From NCBI RefSeq assembly GCF_001665295.1, contig NZ_LZSE01000007.1, forward strand, positions 91,101-155,100: a DNA stretch of 64,000 nucleotides, written 5' to 3'. Positions within the stretch are counted from its first letter, which is position 1; each line of letters begins with the position of its first letter. The translations under genes were made by a program, and so were the position numbers. Under the pieces are notes generated by a model. It had not been told where the DNA came from. It saw only the letters and a list, made by a program, of their open reading frames with translations, and did not search any database. This document shows, in pieces, positions 40,992 to 49,051 of this stretch. The DNA is from Mycobacterium sp. 1554424.7 (lineage in GTDB: Bacteria; Actinomycetota; Actinomycetes; Mycobacteriales; Mycobacteriaceae).

Positions 40992-41435
40992 ATGGCTATC
41001 AGCGATTCCCGCGAAGTCGTCATCGACGCGACGCCGGACGAAATCATGGACGTGCTGTTCGACCTCGAGTCGTTGACCGAGTGGTCCTCGTTTCACAAGA
41101 AGGTCGAAATCCTCGAACGCGACGAGGAGGGCCATCCGAGCAGATCGCGGCAGACGGTGAAGATCGTGGGTGTCAGCGACGAGCAGGTGCTCGACTACTC
41201 CGCGTACGACGACGGCGTGGGCTGGACGCTGGAGAGCTCCAAACAGCAGCGCGCGCAGGAGGGCCGCTACACCCTGACGCCCGACGGCGATTCCACCCGC
41301 GTCCGTTTCGATCTGACCGTGGACCTCTCCGCCCCGGTCCCGGGGTTCCTGGTCAAACGGGGGGCCAAGGGGCTGATGGAAACGGCAACCGACGGCTTGC
41401 GCAAGCGCGTGCTCGAAGTCAAGGGCGGCAAGTAG
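40992..41435 (+). CDS. SRPBCC family protein (polyketide cyclase-like)
   Basis: A 147-residue START-like protein of the mycobacterial polyketide cyclase/dehydrase type. Landmarks are [34 protein letters not shown] and the C-terminal [22 protein letters not shown] 40992 lies 37 bases after fadB5 on the same strand, so co-transcription is likely. Ligand unknown. It is one of five SRPBCC genes in this window, an unusually high density. Confidence 0.83.
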   Translation: MAISDSREVVIDATPDEIMDVLFDLESLTEWSSFHKKVEILERDEEGHPSRSRQTVKIVGVSDEQVLDYSAYDDGVGWTLESSKQQRAQEGRYTLTPDGDSTRVRFDLTVDLSAPVPGFLVKRGAKGLMETATDGLRKRVLEVKGGK

Positions 41436-41485
41436 TTCCGGGCGAGTCCTTCCGGACCAACCGCCGGCGAGCGACACTGTCCTTT

Positions 41486-42079
41486 ATGGAATCGATTCAC
41501 CGCTTCGCGCCGGTCACCGCCGGGCTGGCGCTGGTCGTCGCGCTGGCCGCCTGCGGCGGACAAGGTGGCAGCCGGACGACGGGCCCGCAGACACCGAAGG
41601 TGACGACCCTCGGCCGGACCGTCGCGCAGGCGCCCGCCGACGGACCGCTCACGATCAACAGCCCGGCGTTCCCCGACGGCGCGCCGATCCCCGCGCAGTA
41701 CACCTGCAAGGGCGCCAATGTCTCGCCGCCCCTGACGTGGTCGGCGCCGTTGGGTGGCGCACTCGTCGTCGACGACACGGACGCCCCGCGCGGACCCTAC
41801 GTCCACTGGATCGTCGTCGGAATCCCACCGGGTCCGGGAAGCACCGCGGACGGCCAAACCCCCGCCGGGGGCACCAGCCTGCCGAACTCGGCCGGGCAGG
41901 CCGGCTACAGCGGACCCTGCCCGCCCGCCGGCACCGGGGTGCACCACTACCGGTTCACCCTCTACCAGCTTCCCGCGACCTACCAGCTGCCCGGGGGGCT
42001 CGTCGGTGTGCCTGCGGCACAGGCGATTACGAAGGCCGCATCGGCGCAGGCGCAGTTCACCGGAACCTTCGAAGGCTGA
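41486..42079 (+). CDS. PEBP-family lipoprotein (LppC/Rv1910c-like)
   Basis: A 197-residue lipoprotein. The signal peptide ends in lipobox ALAAC with Cys23. The mature domain is of the phosphatidylethanolamine-binding (YbhB/PEBP) family; landmarks are [41 protein letters not shown] and [18 protein letters not shown]. Such proteins bind anionic ligands in a small pocket and can inhibit proteases. M. tuberculosis has two adjacent copies (Rv1910c and LppC); only one is present here. The next gene starts within its stop codon (TGATG), giving tight coupling to the class 3 lipase. Confidence 0.87.
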   Translation: MESIHRFAPVTAGLALVVALAACGGQGGSRTTGPQTPKVTTLGRTVAQAPADGPLTINSPAFPDGAPIPAQYTCKGANVSPPLTWSAPLGGALVVDDTDAPRGPYVHWIVVGIPPGPGSTADGQTPAGGTSLPNSAGQAGYSGPCPPAGTGVHHYRFTLYQLPATYQLPGGLVGVPAAQAITKAASAQAQFTGTFEG

Positions 42080-42954
42080 TGACCCGAGCCGCGGGCGCCG
42101 TGCCGACACAACCGACGCTAGATGTAACCAAGGCAATACAATTCGGCCAGCTCGTCACCGCCACCGCCGCCGCGCCGTCCGGCGATCTGACCAACAAGGC
42201 CGGTCAGGCCCTGAGCGCCGGCGGCGTCGATTACACCGTCGTCACCACGATTTACGCCAACGATCTGGCGACCGACATGAATCCGGGCCGCGCCGAGGAC
42301 GGGGTCTCGATCGGACTGATCTGCCAGGAGGACAAAACCGGCGACGTGGCGATCGCGATCCGCGGCACTGAAGGTTGGCTGGAATGGATTCACGACGCCG
42401 AGTTCTTTCAGGTGCCGTGCCCGTTCCTGGCCGGCGCCGGCCACACCGAAGACGGCTTCACCGACATGTACGAGTCGCTGCGGACCGGGGTCAAGCCGAA
42501 TTCGCCGACCGTGGTCAACGGGCTCGCGACGCTTCCGTTCCCGAAAGCCGTTGGCTCCGTTACGATCTGCGGACACAGCCTTGGCGGAGCGCTGGCGACG
42601 CTGCTGGCCCTCGACCTGGCGGCGAACACCGCATTCACCCACCCGGCCGTCTACACCTACAGCAGCCCGCGCACCGGGGATGCGCTGTTCGCCCGCACCT
42701 ACGACCAGGTGGTCAAGAACTCGTATCGCATCGCAAACCGCCTCGACATCGTCCCGGCGTTGCCTCCCCCGATCGACTACGAGCACGTGCTCACCCGGTA
42801 CTGGCTGAACCCGGTTCGGTTGGTGCCGCTCCCGCCGAAGGCGTTGGTCAAATACTCGGTGCCGTGCGAACATTCGCTCGCGACCTACCTGTACCTGCTG
42901 TCCCTGCAATCCGAGGGCCCGGTCCTGCCGCTGCAACCCGCCTGCAAACCCTGA
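42079..42954 (+). CDS. Class 3 lipase family protein
   Basis: A 291-residue alpha/beta hydrolase of the lipase class 3 (fungal lipase-like) group. The nucleophile is Ser167 in ICGHSLGGA; the Asp in RLDIVPAL and the His in CEHSLATY are likely triad partners. No signal peptide is seen, so it may be cytoplasmic or leave by another route. ATG 42079 overlaps the LppC-like stop by one base. The substrate is probably an acylglycerol or another ester. The Cys residues (LICQ, VPCPF, TICG, SVPCE) are more numerous than usual. Confidence 0.85.
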   Translation: MTRAAGAVPTQPTLDVTKAIQFGQLVTATAAAPSGDLTNKAGQALSAGGVDYTVVTTIYANDLATDMNPGRAEDGVSIGLICQEDKTGDVAIAIRGTEGWLEWIHDAEFFQVPCPFLAGAGHTEDGFTDMYESLRTGVKPNSPTVVNGLATLPFPKAVGSVTICGHSLGGALATLLALDLAANTAFTHPAVYTYSSPRTGDALFARTYDQVVKNSYRIANRLDIVPALPPPIDYEHVLTRYWLNPVRLVPLPPKALVKYSVPCEHSLATYLYLLSLQSEGPVLPLQPACKP

Positions 42955-42961
42955 ACCGTCC

Positions 42962-43510
42962 CTAATCCGCGGGTGTCCGGGTGGCGAGGCGAATCAATCC
43001 GCTGCGCAAGGGTTTGTCGCGCTTGCCGGCGGCGAGCTCGATCAGGGCAATCTCCGCGACCGCCGCGACGAGCAGGGCTGCGATCGGTTCGGGACGATCC
43101 CACCCGAGCGCGACCAGATCGGGCACGAGCTGCGCGGCCGCGCTTTCGTTGCGGGCGGCGACCAGGTCGCTGAGCCCGGCCTCGGTGCGCGACTGGACGA
43201 GCAACGCCTTGGTGGCGGGCTGGGCGAGGCAGCCGTCGAGGTAGGCATTCATCCCCGCCTCGAGCCGCTCGCGGCCGGGCGGCAGGTTGGCGCCCGCTGC
43301 CGCGATCGAGTCCTGCAGGTCGTCGTGGAACCGGGCGTGCAGCGCCCGCACGTATTCGGACCGGCTGGGCCAATGCTGATAGAAGCTGCCCTTCGCCATG
43401 CCGGCCTCGGCGACGATCGCGTTGACGGAGATCCTGGCCAGGTCGGCCGATCCCAGCAGCCGCTGTCCCGCGTCGAGCAGCGCGTTGCGCCCGGGTTCGG
43501 GGGGCCTCAC
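42962..43510 (-). CDS. TetR family transcriptional regulator
   Basis: A 182-residue TetR repressor. The N-terminal helix-turn-helix (about residues 8-55) reads ARISVNAIVAEAGMAKGSFYQHWPSRSEYV. The C-terminal ligand domain is all-helical. Start GTG 43510 overlaps the upstream stop as GTGA, so it is co-translated with the Mpo1-like gene. The likely operator is the perfect palindrome at 43891-43908, between the Mpo1-like gene and the divergent hydrolase; autoregulation and control of both are expected. The ligand is unknown. Confidence 0.9.
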   Translation of the reverse strand: MRPPEPGRNALLDAGQRLLGSADLARISVNAIVAEAGMAKGSFYQHWPSRSEYVRALHARFHDDLQDSIAAAGANLPPGRERLEAGMNAYLDGCLAQPATKALLVQSRTEAGLSDLVAARNESAAAQLVPDLVALGWDRPEPIAALLVAAVAEIALIELAAGKRDKPLRSGLIRLATRTPAD

Positions 43511-43842
43511 GCCAATCCGGCCTTGCGTTGGCTTCGCCGGGCGAGCATGTCGCCGTACTGTTCGCACACGTCGATCACCCCGGTGAGCTGGTAAGTGATC
43601 CACCCTTTGTGGGTCGACGGGAGGTTCTTCTCGAACACTCGGTGACCGAGGATGTTCATGGCCCAGCCGCCGACGAACATGGTGGCACCGACCTTCGGCC
43701 TGGCGAACAACAGCGGCAGTCCGGCCGCGATGATCGGGATGCCGACGCGGTGCACCGCCCGTACCCCCTTCGAGGTGTGCTGGGTGCGGTAGTAGGCCAT
43801 CTTCTCCGCGAACGGTGCTTCGGGAGGCGGGGCTTGTTCCAT
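43507..43842 (-). CDS. Mpo1/DUF962-like membrane protein
   Basis: A 111-residue protein of the Mpo1 (DUF962, yeast YGL010w) family. Members are small iron-dependent dioxygenases that shorten 2-hydroxy fatty acids. Conserved features seen here are YYRTQHTSKGVRAVHRVGIP and GGWAMNILGHRVFEKNLPST, which carry the candidate metal histidines, plus hydrophobic segments near 33-48 and 52-66. ATG 43842 heads a two-gene operon with tetR. It is divergent from an alpha/beta hydrolase. A role in fatty acid alpha-oxidation is inferred from family alone. Confidence 0.8.
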   Translation of the reverse strand: MEQAPPPEAPFAEKMAYYRTQHTSKGVRAVHRVGIPIIAAGLPLLFARPKVGATMFVGGWAMNILGHRVFEKNLPSTHKGWITYQLTGVIDVCEQYGDMLARRSQRKAGLA

Positions 43843-43890
43843 CTGGATTCCCTCCTTGTCAAGGCGTTCCTAGCGTTGTAGCGTACGGCA

Positions 43891-43908
43891 TGACCGACCA
43901 GTCGGTCA
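43891..43908. promoter_or_regulatory. Perfect TetR-type operator
   Basis: TGACCGACCAGTCGGTCA is a perfect 8-2-8 palindrome. It is placed 49 bases upstream of the Mpo1-tetR operon and 22 bases before the hydrolase ATG. It matches the form of many TetR-family operators. Confidence 0.8.
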
Positions 43909-43929
43909 ACGCATACGAGAGGAACTCCC

Positions 43930-44733
43930 ATGCCGACCATCCAAACCCGGGCGGGCCGGGTCTCCTACAGCGAACTGGGCAGTGGGCCAACGGTTTTGCT
44001 GCTGCACGCGACGCTGCACGATCGTCACGACTTCGACCCTGTCGTGGAAACCCTGGCCCGGCGCTACCGAACGATCGCGGTGGACTGGCCCGGGCACGGC
44101 GAGTCGGATCCCGTTGACGCCGCCTTGCGCCCCGGTGCGCCCCTGCTCGCCGACGCGCTGGAAGACGTGGTGGACGGGCTGGGGTTGTCGCGCGTCGCAC
44201 TGATCGGCAATTCGGTCGGCGGCTTCGCCGCCGCGCGGCTGGCGATCAACCGTCCCGAGTGCGTCGCGGGCTTGGTCCTGGTCAACACCGGAGGGTTCGT
44301 CCCGCTGAACCCGCTGGTGCGCGCCTTTTGCCGCGTGATCGGCACGCCGTCATTTGTCCGGTGGGGTGCGCCTGCGTTCGTTCGGGCGTACATGAAGGCC
44401 AGGACCGACAGCGATCGGCGGATCATCGAACGCGCGGTCGCGGCGGCGAAAACTCCCGAGGGCGTCCGGGTTATGACAGGGCTGTGGCGAAGTTTCGTCA
44501 CGCCCGAACACGACCTGCGCGGCCGCGCAGCGGAACTCACGGCGCCCACGCTCGTCGTCTGGGGCAAGAGGGACATCGCGATCCCGCTGCGCGCGGGCCG
44601 CGCGACGCACGACGCCATCGCCGGCTCGCGGTTCGAGATCCTCGACACCGGGCATGTGGTCTTCTCGTCGGACCCGGACGGTTTCCTCGCCGTCGCCGAG
44701 CCGTTCCTGGAATCGGTGAGCCTGCGGCGCTGA
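43930..44733 (+). CDS. Alpha/beta hydrolase
   Basis: A 267-residue alpha/beta hydrolase. Nucleophile Ser95 lies in LIGNSVGGFAA (GxSxG form), the acid is probably in VVWGKRDIAIP, and the His in LDTGHVVFSSDP. The oxyanion-hole segment is LLHATLHDRHDF. It is cytoplasmic. The ATG at 43930 follows GAGAGGAACTCCC. It faces the Mpo1-tetR operon over a perfect palindrome, so TetR should control its expression. With Mpo1 it could process a fatty ester or hydroxy acid (inference). Confidence 0.87.
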   Translation: MPTIQTRAGRVSYSELGSGPTVLLLHATLHDRHDFDPVVETLARRYRTIAVDWPGHGESDPVDAALRPGAPLLADALEDVVDGLGLSRVALIGNSVGGFAAARLAINRPECVAGLVLVNTGGFVPLNPLVRAFCRVIGTPSFVRWGAPAFVRAYMKARTDSDRRIIERAVAAAKTPEGVRVMTGLWRSFVTPEHDLRGRAAELTAPTLVVWGKRDIAIPLRAGRATHDAIAGSRFEILDTGHVVFSSDPDGFLAVAEPFLESVSLRR

Positions 44734-44833
44734 TCGCCGCGTCGAGTGCGTCGCGACACTGCAATGGCCGCGACGACACGCCGAAACACGTCGCACCCGT
44801 TTAAGTTTCGCGAAGGGGCGGCCGGCTACGAGC

Positions 44834-45547
44834 TCAGTACAGGGGTGACCAGTCCGACGTGCGCAGCAGACGGCTCTGCCACTGATCGCGGTATTTCAAG
44901 GCCTCGTACATGTAGCTGCCCGGCGCACGGTGCTCGGGCGGAGTCTCGGTCGTCAGCAGGTGCACGAGCGCCGCATAGTTGTTCGCGTCTTCAATCTTCT
45001 GCCACAGTATGGCTTCTCGCCGGCGATAGCTGCCGTGCGCCACCTGGAAGCACGCCTGGATGTCGAGGATCCGCATACCCCGCGGCGCCTTGGACAGCAC
45101 CCGGTAGTAGATCTCGTCCCACATGCGGATGTAGTCATCGAGCGGGGCGGACGGCCAACCGGTGTCCTCCATGAACAGGCTCAGCGGATGGGTTGCGCCG
45201 TCGGTGGGCACGCTCGCCAGGTCGACCGTCTGCAGCGGTGACCACGAGACGGGCAGCAGCAGCTTGCCCGTCACCTCGTGGCGCAGCTGGTCCAGCTCGC
45301 GCATCCATGGCCGAAGGTCGCCGGTCTGGGCGCGATGGACCAGGCTTTCCCACGCCGCGCCGTCGCTGATTGCGGTGATGGTGACGACGTTGTACGACGC
45401 ACCGGAGCCGTGGGCGTGGTTGGTGTACCAGAGCAGCCGCGCATCGTCCCCCTTGGCCAGCATGGGCATCCAGCCGTCACGGTAGGCGGCTTCGAATTCC
45501 TCCTGCCGTGCGCCGACCACCCGGTGGGTCTCGTGAAGAAACAGCAC
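44834..45547 (-). CDS. Uncharacterised protein, downstream paralogue of the ligase cassette
   Basis: A 237-residue protein of a family I cannot name. It is clearly paralogous to the protein at 47007-47705: shared segments include WMPMLAxGxDARLLWY, AHGSG, DGAAWE, LRHEV and SRLLRTSxWSPL. Two internal halves (about 1-100 and 120-230) each look like ferredoxin-like alpha+beta units, as in dimeric alpha-beta barrel proteins. Start GTG 45547 (VLFLHETHRVV) is chosen to match the paralogue; a GTG 6 bases upstream is also possible. It is the last gene of a tight operon behind the acyl-adenylating ligase. It could be a small-molecule-binding enzyme acting on the ligase product (inference). Confidence 0.72.
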   Translation of the reverse strand: MLFLHETHRVVGARQEEFEAAYRDGWMPMLAKGDDARLLWYTNHAHGSGASYNVVTITAISDGAAWESLVHRAQTGDLRPWMRELDQLRHEVTGKLLLPVSWSPLQTVDLASVPTDGATHPLSLFMEDTGWPSAPLDDYIRMWDEIYYRVLSKAPRGMRILDIQACFQVAHGSYRRREAILWQKIEDANNYAALVHLLTTETPPEHRAPGSYMYEALKYRDQWQSRLLRTSDWSPLY

Positions 45548-45562
45548 TGGCACTCCCTGACT

Positions 45563-46999
45563 TCAGGCACTATCCGCGATGAGCGCCGCGATTTGGCGGC
45601 GACTGACCTTGCCGGTCGCGTTGTAGGGGATCTGGTCGACGATCGCCAGCCGCTCGGGCAACTTGAAATAGGCGATCAGCTCGCGGCAGTGCGACCGCAG
45701 CTCCTCCAATGTGACTGGGGCGCAGGCAACTACGGCCGCCCCGACCCGCTGGCCGAGCTCGCCGTCGGCCACGCCGGCGACCGCGACGTCGCTCACCGCC
45801 GGATGCGAACGCAATGCCTCCTCGACTTCGACCGGTCCGAACTTCTCTCCCCCGCGGTTGATGGTGTCACTCAGCCGGCCGCACGGGAAGATGTAGCCGT
45901 CGGGATCCTGGCGGGCGAGATCGCCGGTGTGCAGCCAGCCTTCGGTGACGTTCTGGGTGGTGTTGACCCACAGTTCGCCGACCGTTCCGGGCGCGACGTC
46001 GTCGCCGCTGGCGGGGTCCACCACCCGCACGTCGACCCCGGGCAGCGGCCGGCCGACCGAACCGGCGCGGGCCGGATCCCGGTGGTCCTGGGGCAGCAGG
46101 CTGGTGTAGGCGCCGAGCGTTTCGGTCTGGCCGAAAACGTTGGCGAACGCGACATGCGGGAGCGCGGCCATTGCCCTGCGCACCAAGGGAATTGGCGCGG
46201 CGGCGGCCCCGTAGGCGATGGCGACCAAGGACGACAGGTCGGTCGTCGCGAAGTCGGGGTGATCGAGGATGCGCTGCAGCATCGTCGGGACCATGAAGGT
46301 GGCCGTCACCCGATGCTCGGCCACCAGCCGCAGCCACTCGCCGGCGTCGAAGCGTGGCTGCACCACCGAGGTGTTGCCCGAGTACAAGCTGCCGAGCGTG
46401 CCCAGCGCGCCGCCGACGTGAAAGAACGGGACACACATCATCCCCACCGCGGGTGCGGCGTCGGCGCGGAACGGCGCCGCCATTCCCCTGATCCGCGCGG
46501 TGAGCTGCCGCCCGGAGATGCCGACTGCCTTGGGCAGCCCGGTCGTGCCGCTGGTGAACAGCACCAGGGCTTCCCCGTCGTCGCCGGGGGCCGGCGCCGG
46601 CCCGGGCCCGTCGTCCGGGAGATCGGCGACCGTCAAGACCGTCGGCGCACCCGCCTCGCGCACCCGCTCGACGTACCGCTCCCCCGCGACCGCCACGTCG
46701 GCGCAGCCGGCGTTTTTCAGGAGCCCCTGTAGCTCGGGCGGCGTCAGCGCCGGGTTCATCAGCGCGGCCGCGGCCCCCAGCCGCGCCGCTCCCAGCAGGG
46801 TCGCGATCGACAACAGGCTGCCATTGTCGACCACCGCGACCCGCTGCCCGGCCGCCACGCCCCGGGCGGCCAGGGCGGCGGCGCAGCGCCGCACGGTCGC
46901 CGCCAGTTCGCCGTACGCGATGACGCGTCCGTCGATGATCAGGGCAGCCCGGGTGGGATCGCCGGTCGCGGCGGCGTCGAGGATCGTCCCGGTGTTCAT
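45563..46999 (-). CDS. AMP-dependent acyl-CoA synthetase/ligase
   Basis: A 478-residue adenylate-forming enzyme of the ANL superfamily. Motifs are ALVLFTSGTTGLPKAV (A3, about residue 146), FGQTETLGAY (A5), WLHTGDLARQDPDGYIF (A7), RGGEKFGPVEVEE (A8) and the catalytic Lys in NATGKVSRRQI near residue 468. It makes an acyl-AMP and then probably a CoA thioester from an aromatic or short-to-medium-chain acid; the short length resembles MenE/benzoate-type ligases. It sits between two paralogous unknown genes with gaps of 7 and 15 bases, so the three form one operon. Confidence 0.9.
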   Translation of the reverse strand: MNTGTILDAAATGDPTRAALIIDGRVIAYGELAATVRRCAAALAARGVAAGQRVAVVDNGSLLSIATLLGAARLGAAAALMNPALTPPELQGLLKNAGCADVAVAGERYVERVREAGAPTVLTVADLPDDGPGPAPAPGDDGEALVLFTSGTTGLPKAVGISGRQLTARIRGMAAPFRADAAPAVGMMCVPFFHVGGALGTLGSLYSGNTSVVQPRFDAGEWLRLVAEHRVTATFMVPTMLQRILDHPDFATTDLSSLVAIAYGAAAAPIPLVRRAMAALPHVAFANVFGQTETLGAYTSLLPQDHRDPARAGSVGRPLPGVDVRVVDPASGDDVAPGTVGELWVNTTQNVTEGWLHTGDLARQDPDGYIFPCGRLSDTINRGGEKFGPVEVEEALRSHPAVSDVAVAGVADGELGQRVGAAVVACAPVTLEELRSHCRELIAYFKLPERLAIVDQIPYNATGKVSRRQIAALIADSA

Positions 47000-47006
47000 C
47001 CGCGTC

Positions 47007-47705
47007 CTAATGCAGGGGCGACCACGCGGACGTGCGCAGCAGCCGGCTGGTCCACTGGTCGCGCAGGTCCAGGGCGTCGTACATCCAGGTCCCGGGGGCG
47101 CGGTACTCGGCGGGGATGTGGCTGCGGAGCAGATCCAGCAGCGCCTCCGGCCGGCTGATGCGCTGCATCAGGATCACCTCCCGGCGCACATGGCTGCCGA
47201 GGGCGGGCTGGAATGCGGCGTGGATGGTCAGCATGGATGAGGGCGCGTCGAGGCTCTTAGCGTAAACCTCGCCGCATCGGACGATGTACTCCTCGAACTT
47301 GTCCTCGTAGGGCCACATGGTGTCTTCCATGTAGAGGCTCATCTCGTGCTCCCGGCCGTCGACCGGCACCTCGTCGAGGGCGACCTCCTGCAGCGGCGAC
47401 CACGGGAGCGGGACCAGCAGCTTGGCGTCGACCTCGTGGCGAAGCTCGTCGAGGCCGCGCATCCACTCTTGGAGATCGCCCTTCTGGACGCGCGTCGTCA
47501 GGCGCTCCCATGCCGCTCCGTCGCGCACGGCCGTCACGGTGACCACCGTGTAGGCGGGACCGCTGCCGTGCGCCTGATTCGCATACCAGAGCAACCGCGC
47601 GTCACCCCCCGCGGCGAGCATCGGCATCCAGCCCTCCCGAAACGCGGCCTCGAAATCATCCTCGGAGCGGCCACGGACCTTGTGCACCTCGTGCATGAAC
47701 AGCAC
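47007..47705 (-). CDS. Uncharacterised protein, upstream paralogue of the ligase cassette
   Basis: A 232-residue protein paralogous to the one at 44834-45547, same presumed two-unit alpha+beta layout. Start GTG 47705 (VLFMHEVHKVRG) is preferred because GGAGG lies 7 bases before it; an in-frame GTG 18 bases upstream has none. First gene of the operon, 7 bases before the ligase. Conserved WMPML, LLWYANQAHGSG and the common C-terminus RDQWTSRLLRTSAWSPL suggest a shared active site or dimer interface. Function unknown. Confidence 0.72.
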   Translation of the reverse strand: MLFMHEVHKVRGRSEDDFEAAFREGWMPMLAAGGDARLLWYANQAHGSGPAYTVVTVTAVRDGAAWERLTTRVQKGDLQEWMRGLDELRHEVDAKLLVPLPWSPLQEVALDEVPVDGREHEMSLYMEDTMWPYEDKFEEYIVRCGEVYAKSLDAPSSMLTIHAAFQPALGSHVRREVILMQRISRPEALLDLLRSHIPAEYRAPGTWMYDALDLRDQWTSRLLRTSAWSPLH

Positions 47706-47808
47706 GCAGAGACCTCCAAACACGGGACGCTCGCCCGATGAGCGCCCTCAATCAACGGACCGTAGCCAACCAAATTTTCGGGGCGGCACCGGGTAGGCAT
47801 ATGCGCAA

Positions 47809-47828
47809 TTGCATGCGAGTTGCATGCG
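47809..47828. promoter_or_regulatory. Helically phased direct repeats TTGCATGCG
   Basis: TTGCATGCG occurs at 47809-47817 and 47820-47828, 11 bases apart, one turn of the helix. They lie in the 201-base gap between the divergent ligase operon and the AhpD-like operon. A regulator contacting the same DNA face twice would control both. Confidence 0.5.
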
Positions 47829-47906
47829 GGCGCCGACCTAGACAGCCGAGTTGAGAATCTGGTTTGCTGCACTAGGTAACGATCTTCCGCGGGCAGGAGT
47901 TCACGG

Positions 47907-48389
47907 ATGGCCCGAGTCAATGTCCCGGATGGCCCCGGTGGCGAAGCCGCCATGATCTGGTCGCTACGACCACAGCTCGGCTCGATGGTCGAGCGGATGA
48001 TCCGGGGCGCATACCAGCAGAGCATTCTCCCGGCCGAGGAGCGCGAGCTGGCCAGGATGCGAATCGCCCAGATCAACGATTGCGTCGCCTGCTCGGACTT
48101 CCGCGCCCAGTCGGTGCTGGACGCGGGGGTGGCCCCCGAGCTCTACGACAACGTCGCCGCTTACCGCAGCTACCCCGGGTACAGCCCGCGCCAACGCCTG
48201 GCCATCGAGTACGCCGAGCGCTTCGCCACCGACCACGCGTCGATGGACGATGCGTTCTTCGCGCGGCTGCGGGAGTCGTTCTCCGATGAGGAGATCCTCG
48301 ATCTCACGCTGTGCGTCGCCGTGTTTCTCGGGCTGGGCCGTTCGCTGACCGTGCTGGGTGTCGACCAGTCCTGCGCGATCGACCTCTGA
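47907..48389 (+). CDS. Carboxymuconolactone decarboxylase/AhpD-like protein
   Basis: A 160-residue all-helical AhpD-superfamily protein. The redox motif Cys59-Val-Ala-Cys62 (INDCVACSDFRAQSV) with the following His-less pattern fits the CMD/AhpD group, which recycles peroxidases or isomerises small lactones. The ATG at 47907 follows GCAGGAG. It heads a plus-strand operon with a nitroreductase and an SRPBCC gene and is divergent from the ligase cassette. Antioxidant function is possible; the combination with ligase and reductase equally suits a catabolic pathway. Confidence 0.85.
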   Translation: MARVNVPDGPGGEAAMIWSLRPQLGSMVERMIRGAYQQSILPAEERELARMRIAQINDCVACSDFRAQSVLDAGVAPELYDNVAAYRSYPGYSPRQRLAIEYAERFATDHASMDDAFFARLRESFSDEEILDLTLCVAVFLGLGRSLTVLGVDQSCAIDL

Positions 48390-48409
48390 CCCCGTCGGGA
48401 AAGGACCCA

Positions 48410-49033
48410 ATGGACCTCGCCTCGGTCGACGAGTTGCTGACCACCACGCGGGCGGTGCGCAGGCGCCTCGACCTGAGCCGGCCGGTCGGTCGCGAGGTGA
48501 TCCTCGAGTGCATCCGGCTCGCCATGCAGGCGCCGACCGCGAGCAACGCGCAGGACTGGCGGTGGCTGGTGATCACCGACGCCGACAAGCGCGCCGCGAT
48601 CGGCGAGATCTATCGCAGCGTGGGCGCCGAGTACCTCGCGTACGCGGCCAAGGAGGCGTCCGACCCGCAGACCCAGCGCGTGTACGCCGGCGCGCTGGCC
48701 CTGACCGACACGCTGGCACGGGTGCCCGTGCACGTCATCCCCTGCCTGGACAACCGCATCGACAACTCGAATCTGCTGACCGCCGCGTCGGCCTGGGCGT
48801 CGATCATCCCGGCCGGCTGGAGCTTCCTGCTGGCCCTGCGGTCGCGCGGGCTGGGATCGGTGTGGACGACGATGCACCTGGCCAAGGAAAAGGAGGTGGC
48901 CGAGTTGCTCGGCATCCCGCCGACGGCCACCCAGGCCGCGCTGTTCCCGGTCGCCTACACCATCGGCACCGACTTCCGCCCGGCCGCGCGGCCGCCCGCG
49001 GAGACGATCACTTATTGGGATTCCTGGGGATAG
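48410..49033 (+). CDS. Nitroreductase family protein
   Basis: A 207-residue FMN-dependent nitroreductase-fold enzyme. The N-terminal RAVRRRLDLSRPV replaces the usual RRSVRxF start and contacts FMN; APTASNAQDWRWLVI and the C-terminal RGLGSVWTTMHL region are typical. It uses NAD(P)H to reduce nitro, quinone or enone groups. The ATG at 48410 follows GGGAAAGGACCC, 20 bases after the AhpD-like gene. The substrate is unknown. It probably acts with the SRPBCC protein 18 bases downstream. Confidence 0.88.
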   Translation: MDLASVDELLTTTRAVRRRLDLSRPVGREVILECIRLAMQAPTASNAQDWRWLVITDADKRAAIGEIYRSVGAEYLAYAAKEASDPQTQRVYAGALALTDTLARVPVHVIPCLDNRIDNSNLLTAASAWASIIPAGWSFLLALRSRGLGSVWTTMHLAKEKEVAELLGIPPTATQAALFPVAYTIGTDFRPAARPPAETITYWDSWG

Positions 49034-49051
49034 CCTGGTTGGAGCGAGCTG

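Noticed and set aside
39738-41477. Long minus-strand frame opposite fadB5
   Set aside because: It is antisense to an unmistakable oxidoreductase and has no family resemblance.
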